Source of the DNA: Thermophagus xiamenensis
GTDB lineage: Bacteria; Bacteroidota; Bacteroidia; Bacteroidales; Marinilabiliaceae
Assembly: GCF_900112795.1 (NCBI RefSeq)
Contig: NZ_FONA01000008.1
Coordinates: forward strand, 1-64,000
Direction: 5' to 3'
DNA: 64,000 nt
In this document: piece after piece, positions 1 to 8,641 of the stretch
How the letters are laid out: the number at the start of each line of letters is the position of its first letter
Numbering within the stretch: the first letter of the stretch is position 1
The notes under the pieces: generated by a model
The model's input: only the letters and a program-made list of their open reading frames with translations
Database searches by the model: none
What the model was told of the DNA's origin: nothing
Translations under genes and position numbers: made by a program

Positions 1-601
1 AAAAGTTCTTTAAGCTCTTTTAAGTATCTCCCATCCAGGGAATGTCGATACCCTTACTCAGGTTCTGCATCTATTACTTTCAAAGATCTTTTTTTTCATC
101 TCTTGCTTTCACCCCCCTTCACCTCAACCACTCTTTCCCTCTCGCAAAAGCGAGTGCAAAAATAGAACTTTTTATCTCTTCATCCAAATCTTTTTTCAAC
201 TTTTTTTCGCCCCCTCGACTACTCTTATCCTACTATTTTTGCCAATTGAACTGCTTCGTTAAGCGGATGCAAAAGTAGACTTTTCATTTTATTTTTCAAT
301 ACTTTTTTCAATCTTTTTTTGCTGTTTTTTTTAATTGCCTATGTATCAATAGCCCATTTCCAGAAATTAATTGTCATAACCATTAACCATACTCCGGAAA
401 ACCCCAATTTAAACAGGGAGTACATGTGGCATGGCCCCAATTAAAGTAATGAAATTTCCTACCAAATAATATCGCAATCATTCCCGATAATAACCATATG
501 TCATCCTATTTTTGTATTTTCGTGTAATCATTGACAAAGATGATATATATGAAATTTAAAGACCTAATATAAGAAAAAGAAATCTTACCAATAAAATATA
601 A
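1..601. other. Non-coding, T-rich leader region with two similar blocks
   Basis: No convincing gene lies here. Two blocks at about 100-170 and 200-290 share a layout: a C-rich pyrimidine stretch, a small hairpin, then TGCAAAA, TAGA and a CTTTT run. The first hairpin is CTCGC-AAAA-GCGAG (141-154). The second is GCTT-CGTT-AAGC (about 252-263). The open frame at 42-278 reads through this low-complexity sequence and is not credible as a protein. A TATTTTCG box at 515-522 could be a weak promoter -7 element for the glycosyltransferase gene at 602. What lies before the window is unknown, so these blocks could belong to the 3' or 5' flank of an upstream gene. Confidence 0.35.
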
Positions 602-1339
602 ATGACAGAAACAAAAAACCTGGTAATTATTCCAACCTACAACGAAAAAGAGAATATCGAAGCCATTATTAAAGCTGTATTATCCCAACCAACAGCTTTC
701 GATGTGTTAATAGTTGATGACGGCTCACCCGATGGTACCGCCACGATAGTAAAGAAGCTTCAAGAGACCTTTCCCGGAAAACTTCACCTAATTGAAAGGA
801 ATGGAAAACTAGGATTGGGCACGGCATATATTACAGGCTTCCAATGGGCACTGAAAAACGGCTATGAATATATTTGCGAGATGGATGCCGATTTTTCACA
901 TGACCCCAATGACCTAAACCGGTTGTACGAAGCCTGTGTAAAGGAAGGAGCACAACTGGCCATAGGCTCTCGTTATAAATCGGGCGTAAACGTAGTGAAT
1001 TGGCCTATAGGTCGGGTTTTAATGTCTTATTTTGCTTCGGTTTACGTTAGATTGATAACCGGAATGAATATCATGGACACAACAGCAGGGTTTAAATGTT
1101 ATCATCGAAAAGTCCTGGAAACTATTAAATTGGATAAGATAAAACTCAAAGGTTACGGGTTTCAAATAGAGATGAAATTCTCGACATGGAAATATGGTTT
1201 TAAAATTGTTGAAGTGCCCATTATTTTCACCGAACGCAAGCAAGGGGCTTCAAAAATGAGTGGCGGAATCTTTAGTGAAGCATTCTGGGGGGTCATTAAA
1301 ATGAAGATTAGCAGCTTCTTTAAAAAATATGAAGTTTAG
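602..1339 (+). CDS. Polyprenol-phosphate mannosyltransferase-like family 2 glycosyltransferase
   Basis: This 245-residue GT-A fold enzyme should transfer a sugar (mannose or glucose) from a nucleotide sugar to a polyprenyl phosphate at the inner face of the cytoplasmic membrane. That product feeds glycan or glycoprotein assembly. Visible motifs are PTYNE (residues 11-15), the nucleotide-binding DDGSPDG (39-45) and the metal-binding DADFSHDP (about 98-105). The length matches the short DPM1-type form without C-terminal membrane segments. The ATG at 602 follows an AT-rich leader. The gene stands alone before pyrC, with about 210 bases between them. The sugar specificity cannot be read from sequence. 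Confidence 0.85.
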   Translation: MTETKNLVIIPTYNEKENIEAIIKAVLSQPTAFDVLIVDDGSPDGTATIVKKLQETFPGKLHLIERNGKLGLGTAYITGFQWALKNGYEYICEMDADFSHDPNDLNRLYEACVKEGAQLAIGSRYKSGVNVVNWPIGRVLMSYFASVYVRLITGMNIMDTTAGFKCYHRKVLETIKLDKIKLKGYGFQIEMKFSTWKYGFKIVEVPIIFTERKQGASKMSGGIFSEAFWGVIKMKISSFFKKYEV

Positions 1340-1552
1340 GGATAGATAGTTAGATGGTAGATTATTAAACTTTTAGATGTAAGATCAACAGATGGTTGGA
1401 TGGCAGATTATTTGAAAATATGAAGATGAGATCCCCAATACATTATATATATAATCCATCAATCAAAAAAATTACCAACCCGGCCAGGACCTTTTATAAC
1501 AATCAACCAAAAAGCGAGTCAATATTTATAATAAAATTAATGGATAATTGGC
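1340..1552. repeat. Intergenic TTAGAT-type degenerate repeat
   Basis: The stretch at about 1345-1400 consists of degenerate copies of a short word (TTAGATG, TAGATTATTA, TTAGATGTAAGAT). The same wording recurs at 7200-7260 and 7345-7395, and weakly at 3570-3600. It is a dispersed AT-rich repeat with no coding potential. The rest of the gap is plain AT-rich sequence leading to pyrC. Confidence 0.5.
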
Positions 1553-2887
1553 ATGAGCATTCTGATAAAAAATGCATCGATCATAAATGAGGGACAATCC
1601 TTTAAGGGAAGTGTATTAATCAATGACCGGTTTATCGAAAAGATTCTCAAGGCAGATCAGCCATTGCCATCGGCCGACCGTATAATTAATGCCGAAGGAT
1701 TGTATCTCTTGCCAGGAGTTATAGATGACCAGGTTCATTTTCGCGAACCGGGACTTACTCATAAAGCCGATATATCCACCGAGTCGAAAGCAGCCGTGGC
1801 AGGTGGGGTAACATCTTTCATGGAAATGCCCAATACCAACCCTCAAACGACCACAATTAAAGCACTCAATCAAAAATATGAAATTGCCCGAAACCAATCC
1901 TATGCCAATTACGCTTTTTATCTGGGTGCCACCAACGACAACCTTAAAGAGTTATTGAAAGCCGATCCACAAAAAGTATGTGGGATAAAAATTTTCATGG
2001 GTTCATCTACTGGCAACATGCTGGTGGATAATCGTGACACTTTAAATAATATATTTAAAGAAGTACCCATTCTCATTGCCACTCATTGCGAAGACGAATC
2101 CATCATCCGTGCCAACATAAAGCGTTACAAGGAGCTTTACGGTGAAAATATGGCCTTTCGCCACCATCCCGAAATCAGAAGTGCCGAAGCTTGTTATCGT
2201 TCTTCTTCATTAGCAGTTGAGTTAGCTACAAAATATAATACACGTCTGCACATTCTGCATATTTCAACAGCACGTGAGCTAACCCTTTTCAACTCAGGCC
2301 CTATAGAGGATAAAAAAATCACAGCCGAAGTATGCGTCCACCATCTTTGGTTTACCGACGAAGATTACGACCAATACGGATCCCGAATTAAATGGAATCC
2401 TGCGGTAAAGAGCCGCCAAGATCGCGAAGCCCTTCGTGAAGGCATAAAGAATAATAGGCTCGACGTGGTAGCTACCGATCATGCGCCCCATACCATCGAA
2501 GAAAAGAACAACGACTATTTTCAGTGTCCTTCCGGTGGTCCGTTAATCGAACATTCGCTCATTGCCATGCTGGAAATGGCACAGCTAGGAATCTTTTCCA
2601 AAGAGCTGGTGGTGGAAAAAATGTGCCACGCCCCGGCACGTCTTTTTCAGATCGAAAAAAGAGGATTTATAAAAGAAGGCTATTATGCCGATTTAGTTCT
2701 GGTAACCCCCAACCAAAAGAATACCATCCACGATGAGTCGGTACACTACAAATGCCAATGGAGCCCGTTTAGCGGTACCACCTTTTCGCACAGGGTGACC
2801 CATACCATCGTCAACGGACATATAGCCTATGAAGATGGCCGAATCAATCCCACCCGTTATGCCATGCCACTGGTATTTAATCGATGA
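1553..2887 (+). CDS. pyrC: Dihydroorotase (multifunctional-complex type)
   Basis: Dihydroorotase closes carbamoyl-aspartate to dihydroorotate, the third step of de novo pyrimidine synthesis, in the cytoplasm. The 444-residue amidohydrolase shows the carboxylated-lysine motif GIKIFMGSSTG, metal-binding histidines in IATHCED and LHILHIST, and the catalytic aspartate in ATDHAPH. The N-terminal motif reads DDQVHFREPG, so the usual HxH metal pair is Gln60-Val-His62. From memory this substitution is typical of Bacteroidota dihydroorotases, not a sign of decay. The ATG at 1553 gives the standard N-terminus (MSILIKNA). The next gene begins about 130 bases downstream. Confidence 0.93.
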   Translation: MSILIKNASIINEGQSFKGSVLINDRFIEKILKADQPLPSADRIINAEGLYLLPGVIDDQVHFREPGLTHKADISTESKAAVAGGVTSFMEMPNTNPQTTTIKALNQKYEIARNQSYANYAFYLGATNDNLKELLKADPQKVCGIKIFMGSSTGNMLVDNRDTLNNIFKEVPILIATHCEDESIIRANIKRYKELYGENMAFRHHPEIRSAEACYRSSSLAVELATKYNTRLHILHISTARELTLFNSGPIEDKKITAEVCVHHLWFTDEDYDQYGSRIKWNPAVKSRQDREALREGIKNNRLDVVATDHAPHTIEEKNNDYFQCPSGGPLIEHSLIAMLEMAQLGIFSKELVVEKMCHAPARLFQIEKRGFIKEGYYADLVLVTPNQKNTIHDESVHYKCQWSPFSGTTFSHRVTHTIVNGHIAYEDGRINPTRYAMPLVFNR

Positions 2888-3016
2888 TTTAATATTTACA
2901 ATTACTGAAACAAACAGCCGGCCCCGCCAATAAAACCATACAGGAACTTATAGACAATGCGATACGACCACTCTAAAAAAAACGGTACACCCAACCCCAT
3001 AAAAAAACAACAAAAC

Positions 3017-3514
3017 ATGAAGCACAAGTCTTTTGTTCCATTTATGTTGCTGACATCAATGCTGTTTATGATGGCCTGTGGGGAAAACGGACGCCAGCCA
3101 TCTTCATTAGGCAATGCCGTTTCTGGCATAGAAGTGGCAGATACCATATTATATCCGGTAGATATTATCAATCTTGACACTACCGACACCTGGGCCGACC
3201 AGCGACTAAAACATCTTCAGCGAGGACGGATGATCGATATGCTTTTTGAGTCGGTGTATCAAGGGAAAGCACAGGCCTACGACTATTACAGTGATCAACC
3301 ACTCAGCACCGAAAAGCTAAGAGAAATGGAAGCATCCGGTCAGTTTGAACGGAATGAAGTAGCGCAACTACAGTTTGAAGAGGCCTGGTATCTTGATACC
3401 ATTAATAACAGAATGACAAAGGAGGTTCAGTCGGTCCTTCTGGCCTGGCCGGTATACGACAGCAGGGGAAATTTTATTGCTTTTAAGGCAGGGTTTGTGG
3501 TAAAGTTTGATTAA
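3017..3514 (+). CDS. Small lipoprotein, GldN/PorN-like C-terminal half
   Basis: The chosen ATG at 3017 gives 165 residues with a lipoprotein signal (basic start, hydrophobic core, lipobox MMAC). The frame can be extended to an ATG at 2957, but that adds a polar stretch ahead of the signal. The mature part carries an EEAWYLDTINNRM segment followed by a hydrophobic strand, a glycine turn and a final strand. This resembles the GldN/PorN family of the type IX secretion and gliding machinery (pattern: IKE-aromatic-D, then a proline strand, then the C-terminus). The similarity is by eye and weak, and a solitary gene without gldK/L/M neighbours is unlikely to be the core GldN. It is best called a lipoprotein of unknown function, exported to the periplasmic side. 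Confidence 0.7.
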   Translation: MKHKSFVPFMLLTSMLFMMACGENGRQPSSLGNAVSGIEVADTILYPVDIINLDTTDTWADQRLKHLQRGRMIDMLFESVYQGKAQAYDYYSDQPLSTEKLREMEASGQFERNEVAQLQFEEAWYLDTINNRMTKEVQSVLLAWPVYDSRGNFIAFKAGFVVKFD

Positions 3515-3680
3515 GGCAATGAATTGTTATGCAACAACAGGAAATAAAAATCAGAAGACAATTGGAGGATTGTTAGATTACTACATCATTAGATTTAAGA
3601 ATGCATAGACCATTGATTTGAAATCATTAAATTGCCGCTTAATAGAAGGGGCGATAGTAAACAGGCTAAAAAAACGAGAA

Positions 3681-5159
3681 ATGGACACATTACAAAGCAC
3701 CTATAAAGGTTCATTGGCATTGCTCACCGACTTTTATGAAATCACCATGGCCTACGGCTTCTGGAAAAACAATATGCATAATCGCCGGGCAGTTTATCAT
3801 CTCTTTTTCCGCAATAATCCTTTTAATGGTGGTTTTGCCGTAAACTGCGGGCTGGAATATGTAATTGATTACTTAAACAATTTTCATTTTTCCGATTCAG
3901 ACCTCAGCTACCTTGCCAACATAAAAGGAAATGATCAGAAACCAATCTTTGACCCGGCATTTCTTGACTACCTGAAAAACCTTAAATTCGAGTGTGATAT
4001 TGATGCCATTCCCGAAGGAACCATTGTATTTCCCAAAGAGCCATTGCTGAGAGTTAAAGGACCAATTCTGCAATGTCAATTAATTGAGTCAGCCCTGCTA
4101 AATTTTATTAATTTTCAGACGCTAATAGCCACCAAGGCTGCCAGGGTTAACATAGCCGCCAAGGGAGATCCGGTGATGGAATTTGGTCTTCGACGAGCTC
4201 AAGGCATCGACGGAGCACTGGCAGCTACCAGGGCTTCCTTTATCGGTGGATGTGCCGGCACATCCAATGTTTTTGCCGGGAAAAAATTTGGTATTCCGGT
4301 ATTAGGCACCCATGCCCACAGCTGGGTACAAGCATTTGACGATGAGATGGCTGCTTTTGAGGCCTTTGCCAATGCCTTACCTAATAACACCACATTACTG
4401 GTAGACACCTACAATACACCTAAAGGGATAGACAAGGCCATCGTGGTAACAAAAAAAATGGAAGCCAAAGGTTACAAAGTTAGCGGTATAAGACTAGATT
4501 CGGGCGACCTGGCATATCTCAGCCAATTGGCTCGAAAAAAACTTAAAGAAGCCGGACTGGGACATCTGAAAATCGTTGGCGGCAACGACCTTGACGAACA
4601 CCTTGTTGCCAGCCTGAAACAACAGGAAGCCGAAATCGACAGTTGGGGTATTGGAACCCGTTTGGTCACAGCTTATGACCAACCGGCATTGGGCGGAGTT
4701 TATAAGCTTTCGGCCATTGAAACAAAAAAAGGACATTGGGAAGACCGTATAAAATTATCGGAACAATCGATTAAAGTTAATATTCCCGGCGTTCAGCAAG
4801 TAAAAAGATTTTATAAACAAGGGCTGATGGTTGGTGATATGATTTACGATGAACGTACCGATCTTTCTGGACGGGTCAAAATCATCGATCCTGCAGATCC
4901 TACGCGTTCTAAAGTTTTGGACAAGCAACATCTCGAATGCGAAGATTTGCTTAAACCCATCTTCAGAAAAGGAAAATGTTGTTTTCAAAAAGAATCCATT
5001 TATGACATAAAAAAACGAACTTCTGAACAACTTCAATTGTTAGATAAAACCATTAAACGATTTATTAATCCACACAGCTATCCGGTAGGTTTGGAAGAAG
5101 GTTTATACAAGCGCCGCATGGAATTGATTATGAAATACAAAGAAGAGTCAAACCAATAA
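3681..5159 (+). CDS. pncB: Nicotinate phosphoribosyltransferase
   Basis: This enzyme converts nicotinate plus PRPP to nicotinate mononucleotide, with ATP hydrolysis, in the Preiss-Handler salvage branch of NAD synthesis. The N-terminal LLTDFYEITMAYGFW block is diagnostic. Central GTSNVFAGKKFGIPVLGTHAHSW and RLDSGDL segments form the phosphoribosyl and base pocket. I chose the ATG at 3681 (492 residues, MDTLQSTYKG). The frame extends upstream to a TTG at 3618, but those 21 residues do not look like family sequence. The nicotinamidase gene follows in the same direction after about 140 bases, so the two enzymes take nicotinamide to NaMN. Confidence 0.93.
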   Translation: MDTLQSTYKGSLALLTDFYEITMAYGFWKNNMHNRRAVYHLFFRNNPFNGGFAVNCGLEYVIDYLNNFHFSDSDLSYLANIKGNDQKPIFDPAFLDYLKNLKFECDIDAIPEGTIVFPKEPLLRVKGPILQCQLIESALLNFINFQTLIATKAARVNIAAKGDPVMEFGLRRAQGIDGALAATRASFIGGCAGTSNVFAGKKFGIPVLGTHAHSWVQAFDDEMAAFEAFANALPNNTTLLVDTYNTPKGIDKAIVVTKKMEAKGYKVSGIRLDSGDLAYLSQLARKKLKEAGLGHLKIVGGNDLDEHLVASLKQQEAEIDSWGIGTRLVTAYDQPALGGVYKLSAIETKKGHWEDRIKLSEQSIKVNIPGVQQVKRFYKQGLMVGDMIYDERTDLSGRVKIIDPADPTRSKVLDKQHLECEDLLKPIFRKGKCCFQKESIYDIKKRTSEQLQLLDKTIKRFINPHSYPVGLEEGLYKRRMELIMKYKEESNQ

Positions 5160-5267
5160 TTATCATTGCCGGCTCTCATCGTTTAAACCTAACTCAATAT
5201 TTAGCGCTCTAAGAAATTTAAAAACAAAAATTTTGTCCGTAAAATAGCGGAATAAAACAATAAGCAA

Positions 5268-5275
5268 TAGATTTG
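5268..5275 (+). promoter_or_regulatory. Candidate -7 promoter element for pncA
   Basis: TAGATTTG fits the Bacteroidota -7 consensus TAnnTTTG. It would start transcription near 5282, leaving a leader of about 15 bases before the ATG at 5297. This argues for that ATG over the upstream TTG at 5273, which lies inside the box. No clear -33 TTTG is present at the expected spacing. Confidence 0.4.
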
Positions 5276-5296
5276 CAATCCGAAAAACAACAGGTT

Positions 5297-5908
5297 ATGG
5301 ATGCTTTACTCATCGTGGATGTTCAAAACGACTTTCTTCCGGGTGGTTCTCTCCCGGTTCCCGAAGGCGATAAAATAATCCCGGTAATTAATGCTCTTCA
5401 ACCGCGGTTTAAGCACAATATTGCCACGAAAGACTGGCATCCTGCCAATCATGGCAGCTTCGCATCAAATCATCCGGGCCATCAAGTGGGCGAGGTTATC
5501 ACTCTCAACGGACTGGAACAAATATTATGGCCGGACCATTGCGTAAAGGGCAGTCCGGGCGCTGAATTTTCCCCATTGCTTAATCAAGGCCTTATTCAGA
5601 AGGTAATTTTCAAAGGTTCTGATCCGGCTGTAGACTCATACAGTGCCTTTTTTGACAACGGGCGGCGTATACAAACCGAACTTCACAATTATCTTCGCAT
5701 CAAGGGTATTAAACGACTATATGTTACAGGTTTAGCCGCCGATGTATGTGTATATTTTACCGTGAAAGATGCTCTGGAATTAGGATATGAAACCTTCCTG
5801 ATCACCGATGCCACCAAAGGAGTCAATTTACAGCCCGATGATACGGAAAAAGCTTTTGAAGATATGAAAAACAGAGGTGCTAAACTAATTCGTTCAGAAG
5901 AGATTTAG
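5297..5908 (+). CDS. pncA: Nicotinamidase / pyrazinamidase
   Basis: Nicotinamidase hydrolyses nicotinamide to nicotinate plus ammonia, feeding PncB encoded just upstream. The 203-residue cysteine hydrolase has the triad of Asp in DVQNDF, Lys in ATKDWHP and Cys in LAADVCVYF. The metal ligands are Asp and His in DWHPANHGSF. I prefer the ATG at 5297 (MDALLIVDVQNDF), because the in-frame TTG at 5273 overlaps the predicted promoter box. The gene ends convergently with the aspartate kinase gene, with under 30 bases between the stop codons. Confidence 0.93.
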   Translation: MDALLIVDVQNDFLPGGSLPVPEGDKIIPVINALQPRFKHNIATKDWHPANHGSFASNHPGHQVGEVITLNGLEQILWPDHCVKGSPGAEFSPLLNQGLIQKVIFKGSDPAVDSYSAFFDNGRRIQTELHNYLRIKGIKRLYVTGLAADVCVYFTVKDALELGYETFLITDATKGVNLQPDDTEKAFEDMKNRGAKLIRSEEI

Positions 5909-5935
5909 TAAAATAGCCTCGCATTACTACCGGAT

Positions 5936-7192
5936 TCATAAAGTCTTTATAACAAACCGTGCATTTATTCGGGTTATTTGCGAATCGATAACCGTTCGAC
6001 CTTTTAATTTTTCTTCGATAATGCTTTGCGTATAATGTCGAATAGTCAGAAGTTCCACATTGTCGTTGTAACGCACCACTAACTGTTCTTTTAACTTTTC
6101 CAGCAATGGCATTAACTCTCTGCCATTATCGACACAAGCAGTGAAATTAAGAGCCGATGTTTGCAACAAATTAATTCTGACATGAAATTCATTAAACACG
6201 GCCAGGATCTCGCTTAAATTGCCTTCTGTAATAAAGGAAAAGTCACGAGGCGACAAGGTCAGAAAAACCTGATTTTTTCTGAGGATATAAATAGGCATAT
6301 TATTATTGCCGCCTTCCTGTTGAATGATGGTTCCGGGAAGATCGGGATTCAGAAAAGATTTCACGTACAGCGGAATTTGTTTATTCTGAAGAGGCTTTAA
6401 GGTTTTTGGATGGATAACCTGAGCTCCGTAATAAGAGAGTTCAATAGTTTCGGCATAAGATAAAGTATCCATTTTTTGTGCATTGGGGAAAATCCTCGGA
6501 TCGGCATTCAACACCCCGGGAACATCCTTCCATACCGTCACCCTTTCTGCATCCATCACGTGGCCTATGATGGCCGCAGTATAGTCGGAACCTTCTCGTC
6601 CCAGCGTCGTTGTAATATTACTAATTGTACCGCCAATAAAACCCTGCGTAACGTAGACGTCCACTTCTTCAAAAGTAAAAGCCTCGGCCATAAGTTTGTT
6701 CGTTAATGACCAGTCAACATTGGCATTCCGGTAAAGGTCATCGGTTTTCAGAATTTGCCGCACATCAATCCATTGGGTTCGAATACCCGAATATTTTAAA
6801 TAAGCATTAACCAAGAGAGTCGAAAACAATTCCCCGTACGACACTATCTGATCATATTCGTAATCAAAGTGCAAGGATGGTTGCTGCTCCAAGCGCTGAG
6901 ATAGCGATTCCACACAGTCGTAAAAAGGACGCAATTCGGGTATATCAACCTCCCCAAACAGGTCTTTTGCTATTTTTTCATGATAGGCGATTATGTTCCG
7001 AAACCGCTCCTTCAGCTCCGCATCGTTGCCGGAAAAATAGCTCTCTACCAGTGCTTCCATGGCGTTGGTGGTCTTCCCCATGGCCGAGATCACCACCACG
7101 AGTGGTTTTTCCAAACCCTCAACAATTCGCACTAAATTGCGCACAGCATTGGCATCTTTCACCGATGCCCCGCCAAACTTGGATACCTGCAT
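5936..7192 (-). CDS. Aspartate kinase (monofunctional)
   Basis: This enzyme phosphorylates aspartate, the entry to lysine/diaminopimelate, threonine and methionine synthesis. The 418-residue protein opens with the amino-acid-kinase motif KFGGASV (residues 5-11) and has the substrate loop TTLGREGSDYTA near residue 215. The C-terminal third (from about 300) carries two ACT-like regulatory segments, more divergent than the catalytic part, so feedback control is possible but its ligand is unknown. The homoserine dehydrogenase domain of the fused ThrA form is absent. Diaminopimelate made downstream would be used by MurE encoded in this window. Confidence 0.92.
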   Translation of the reverse strand: MQVSKFGGASVKDANAVRNLVRIVEGLEKPLVVVISAMGKTTNAMEALVESYFSGNDAELKERFRNIIAYHEKIAKDLFGEVDIPELRPFYDCVESLSQRLEQQPSLHFDYEYDQIVSYGELFSTLLVNAYLKYSGIRTQWIDVRQILKTDDLYRNANVDWSLTNKLMAEAFTFEEVDVYVTQGFIGGTISNITTTLGREGSDYTAAIIGHVMDAERVTVWKDVPGVLNADPRIFPNAQKMDTLSYAETIELSYYGAQVIHPKTLKPLQNKQIPLYVKSFLNPDLPGTIIQQEGGNNNMPIYILRKNQVFLTLSPRDFSFITEGNLSEILAVFNEFHVRINLLQTSALNFTACVDNGRELMPLLEKLKEQLVVRYNDNVELLTIRHYTQSIIEEKLKGRTVIDSQITRINARFVIKTL

Positions 7193-7500
7193 GAAATATT
7201 AGATACTAGATTATTAGATACTAGATTATTAGATGCTAGATTATTAGATGTAAAATAAAATTCATATACATCTTAAACCATTTAAGCGTGGGTAAAGATA
7301 GCATTCGTGGAAATGAAAATAAACAAAAGCAGGCGACAATATTGAAATAGATGATTAGATTCCAGATTAATAGATTTTTAGATGCAAGATTAAAGATGAT
7401 TCATATTCATTTTAAACCATTTAAGCGTGGATAAAGATAGTATTCGTGGATAGGAAATTAAACAAAAGCTGGCGCCAAATATTATAGCTGTACTATAAAG
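7193..7500. repeat. Duplicated AT-rich intergenic repeat (about 120-140 bp, two copies)
   Basis: Two imperfect direct copies lie at about 7225-7345 and 7345-7485. Each begins with TTAGAT-type words and continues into AAACCATTTAAGCGTGG, then TAAAGATAG, ATTCGTGGA and AACAAAAGC. Neither copy codes for protein. The leading TTAGAT words match repeats at 1345-1400. The stretch separates the aspartate kinase start from the higA stop. Confidence 0.65.
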
Positions 7501-7517
7501 AAAATTACCGAAGTCCC

Positions 7518-7886
7518 TTATTTGACCAATTGATAATTCTGCACCAACAAATCGGTTTGCAAATTCAATCGGGTAGAAAGCTTTCTAATCATTTCAACCG
7601 TCAGTCTTCGTTTTCGGTTTAAGACCTCGGACACCCGACTTTTACCGCCGATTTCCGGAACCAAATCCACCTGTCTCAGATGCATTTCCTCCATCCGTAT
7701 CTTAATCGCTTCAATGGGGTCAGGTGCCTCAATGGGGTAATATTTCTTTTCATACTCATCCACCATTAATCCAAGAATCTCCAGCTCATCACTCTCGGGT
7801 GTCCCCGGCTTTGCATCAAAAAGGTATTCCAACCTTTTCAGGGCAGCTCTGTAATCCGATTCTGTTTTAATAGGCTTCAGTACCAT
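7518..7886 (-). CDS. higA: HigA-family antitoxin (XRE helix-turn-helix)
   Basis: The 122-residue protein matches the HigA antitoxin layout. An N-terminal helical segment begins LKPIKTESDYRAAL. The acidic linker reads AKPGTPESDELEIL, followed by the family signature YPIEAPDPIEAIKIRMEE. A C-terminal helix-turn-helix carries VSEVLNRKRRLT. HigA normally neutralises the HigB mRNA interferase and represses its own operon by binding the promoter. I start at the ATG at 7886; a GTG at 7892 is in frame. The gene before it (stop at 7898) retains only the C-terminal end of a HigB toxin, so this antitoxin appears orphaned. It could still act as a DNA-binding repressor or an anti-toxin against related toxins. 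Confidence 0.85.
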   Translation of the reverse strand: MVLKPIKTESDYRAALKRLEYLFDAKPGTPESDELEILGLMVDEYEKKYYPIEAPDPIEAIKIRMEEMHLRQVDLVPEIGGKSRVSEVLNRKRRLTVEMIRKLSTRLNLQTDLLVQNYQLVK

Positions 7887-7897
7887 AACCACAATTA

Positions 7898-8092
7898 TTA
7901 GATACGGTTAGCATCTATCTTGTCATACTCTTCTCTCGTCCCCTCATCCATCAACGCCTCTTGCTCCAGCGTTTTTTTATGCTCATTAATTAAAGAAGCC
8001 AGTCGGCTCACATCAGGATATTTATCAAAATCTATTCCCGCGACTCTCGGGTCATTTAGTTGCTTTGAATAGTCAGAATTAAATGCAAACAT
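7898..8092 (-). pseudogene. HigB toxin remnant (C-terminal end only)
   Basis: This 64-codon frame ends in GTREEYDKIDANRI, which matches the C-terminus of HigB toxins (typically FxGTHxEYDKIDA). It sits directly before higA, where higB belongs. The first 48 or so residues do not resemble HigB: the conserved HigB body, with its basic RNase surface, is missing. The likely history is a deletion that joined foreign or scrambled sequence to the last 14-16 HigB codons. It may still be translated as a short polypeptide and keep translational coupling to higA, but toxin activity is not expected. Confidence 0.6.
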
Positions 8093-8240
8093 TCAGAGCA
8101 GTTTTTTCAAAAATGGCCAAAAATGCCCTATCGTCCAAATTGAGGTCTAAGACCTGTACAATATTAACGATTCGAGAATTATCACCATGCTTCCTTTAAG
8201 CGGTTGGTACAAGGTTTTCCGTAACTCCTGGAAAGTATTA

Positions 8241-8460
8241 TACCAACATCCGGGATAAGTTTTACCAACACCCGGGATAGGTTTTCCCAACATCTGGGAT
8301 AGGTTATACCAACACTTGGGAAAGGTTATACCAACATCTGGGATAGGTTTTCCCAACATCAGGGATAAGCTTATCCCAAGAGCTAGGAAAGGTTTTACCA
8401 ATACCAGGTATAAGGTTATACCAATACCGTGTATAAGCTTATCCCAACTCTTTGGATGGG
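8241..8460. repeat. Tandem array of about ten 22-23 bp units
   Basis: Ten degenerate units follow one another from 8241, at 8241-8262, 8263-8284, 8285-8306, 8307-8328, 8329-8350, 8351-8373, 8374-8395, 8396-8418, 8419-8441 and a partial one to 8460. A common core is ACCAACATC then GGGATAGGTT. Several units can fold as TCCCA-acatc-TGGGA. The unit length is not a multiple of three, and the open frame that crosses it on the minus strand (8147-8521) is a by-product of a stop-free repeat. Confidence 0.8.
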
Positions 8461-8641
8461 ATATTAGTATTCTCACATAAAAACAATCTGCGCCTTCGTG
8501 TCTCTGCGTTTTATTTAGCATTCAAATACACAGGCTGAAGGCAGAAGTGAGGACGTTAACCTCACAATCTTTTTAATTTATTCCACAGAGACTTGGCGTC
8601 CCGGCGTTTAATCCCCATGATATTCTCTGCAGCTCACCTGC

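Noticed and set aside
42-278. A 78-codon frame at the window start
   Set aside because: It reads through T-rich low-complexity DNA with hairpins and has no family resemblance or ribosome-binding site.
2902-2985. A short coding-like stretch (LLKQTAGPANK) before the GldN-like lipoprotein
   Set aside because: It has no start codon and ends after about two dozen codons; it could be a relic but cannot be supported.
8147-8521. Minus-strand frame of 124 codons across the 22-23 bp array
   Set aside because: The unit length is not a multiple of three, so the peptide has no true repeat; it is an accident of a stop-free array.
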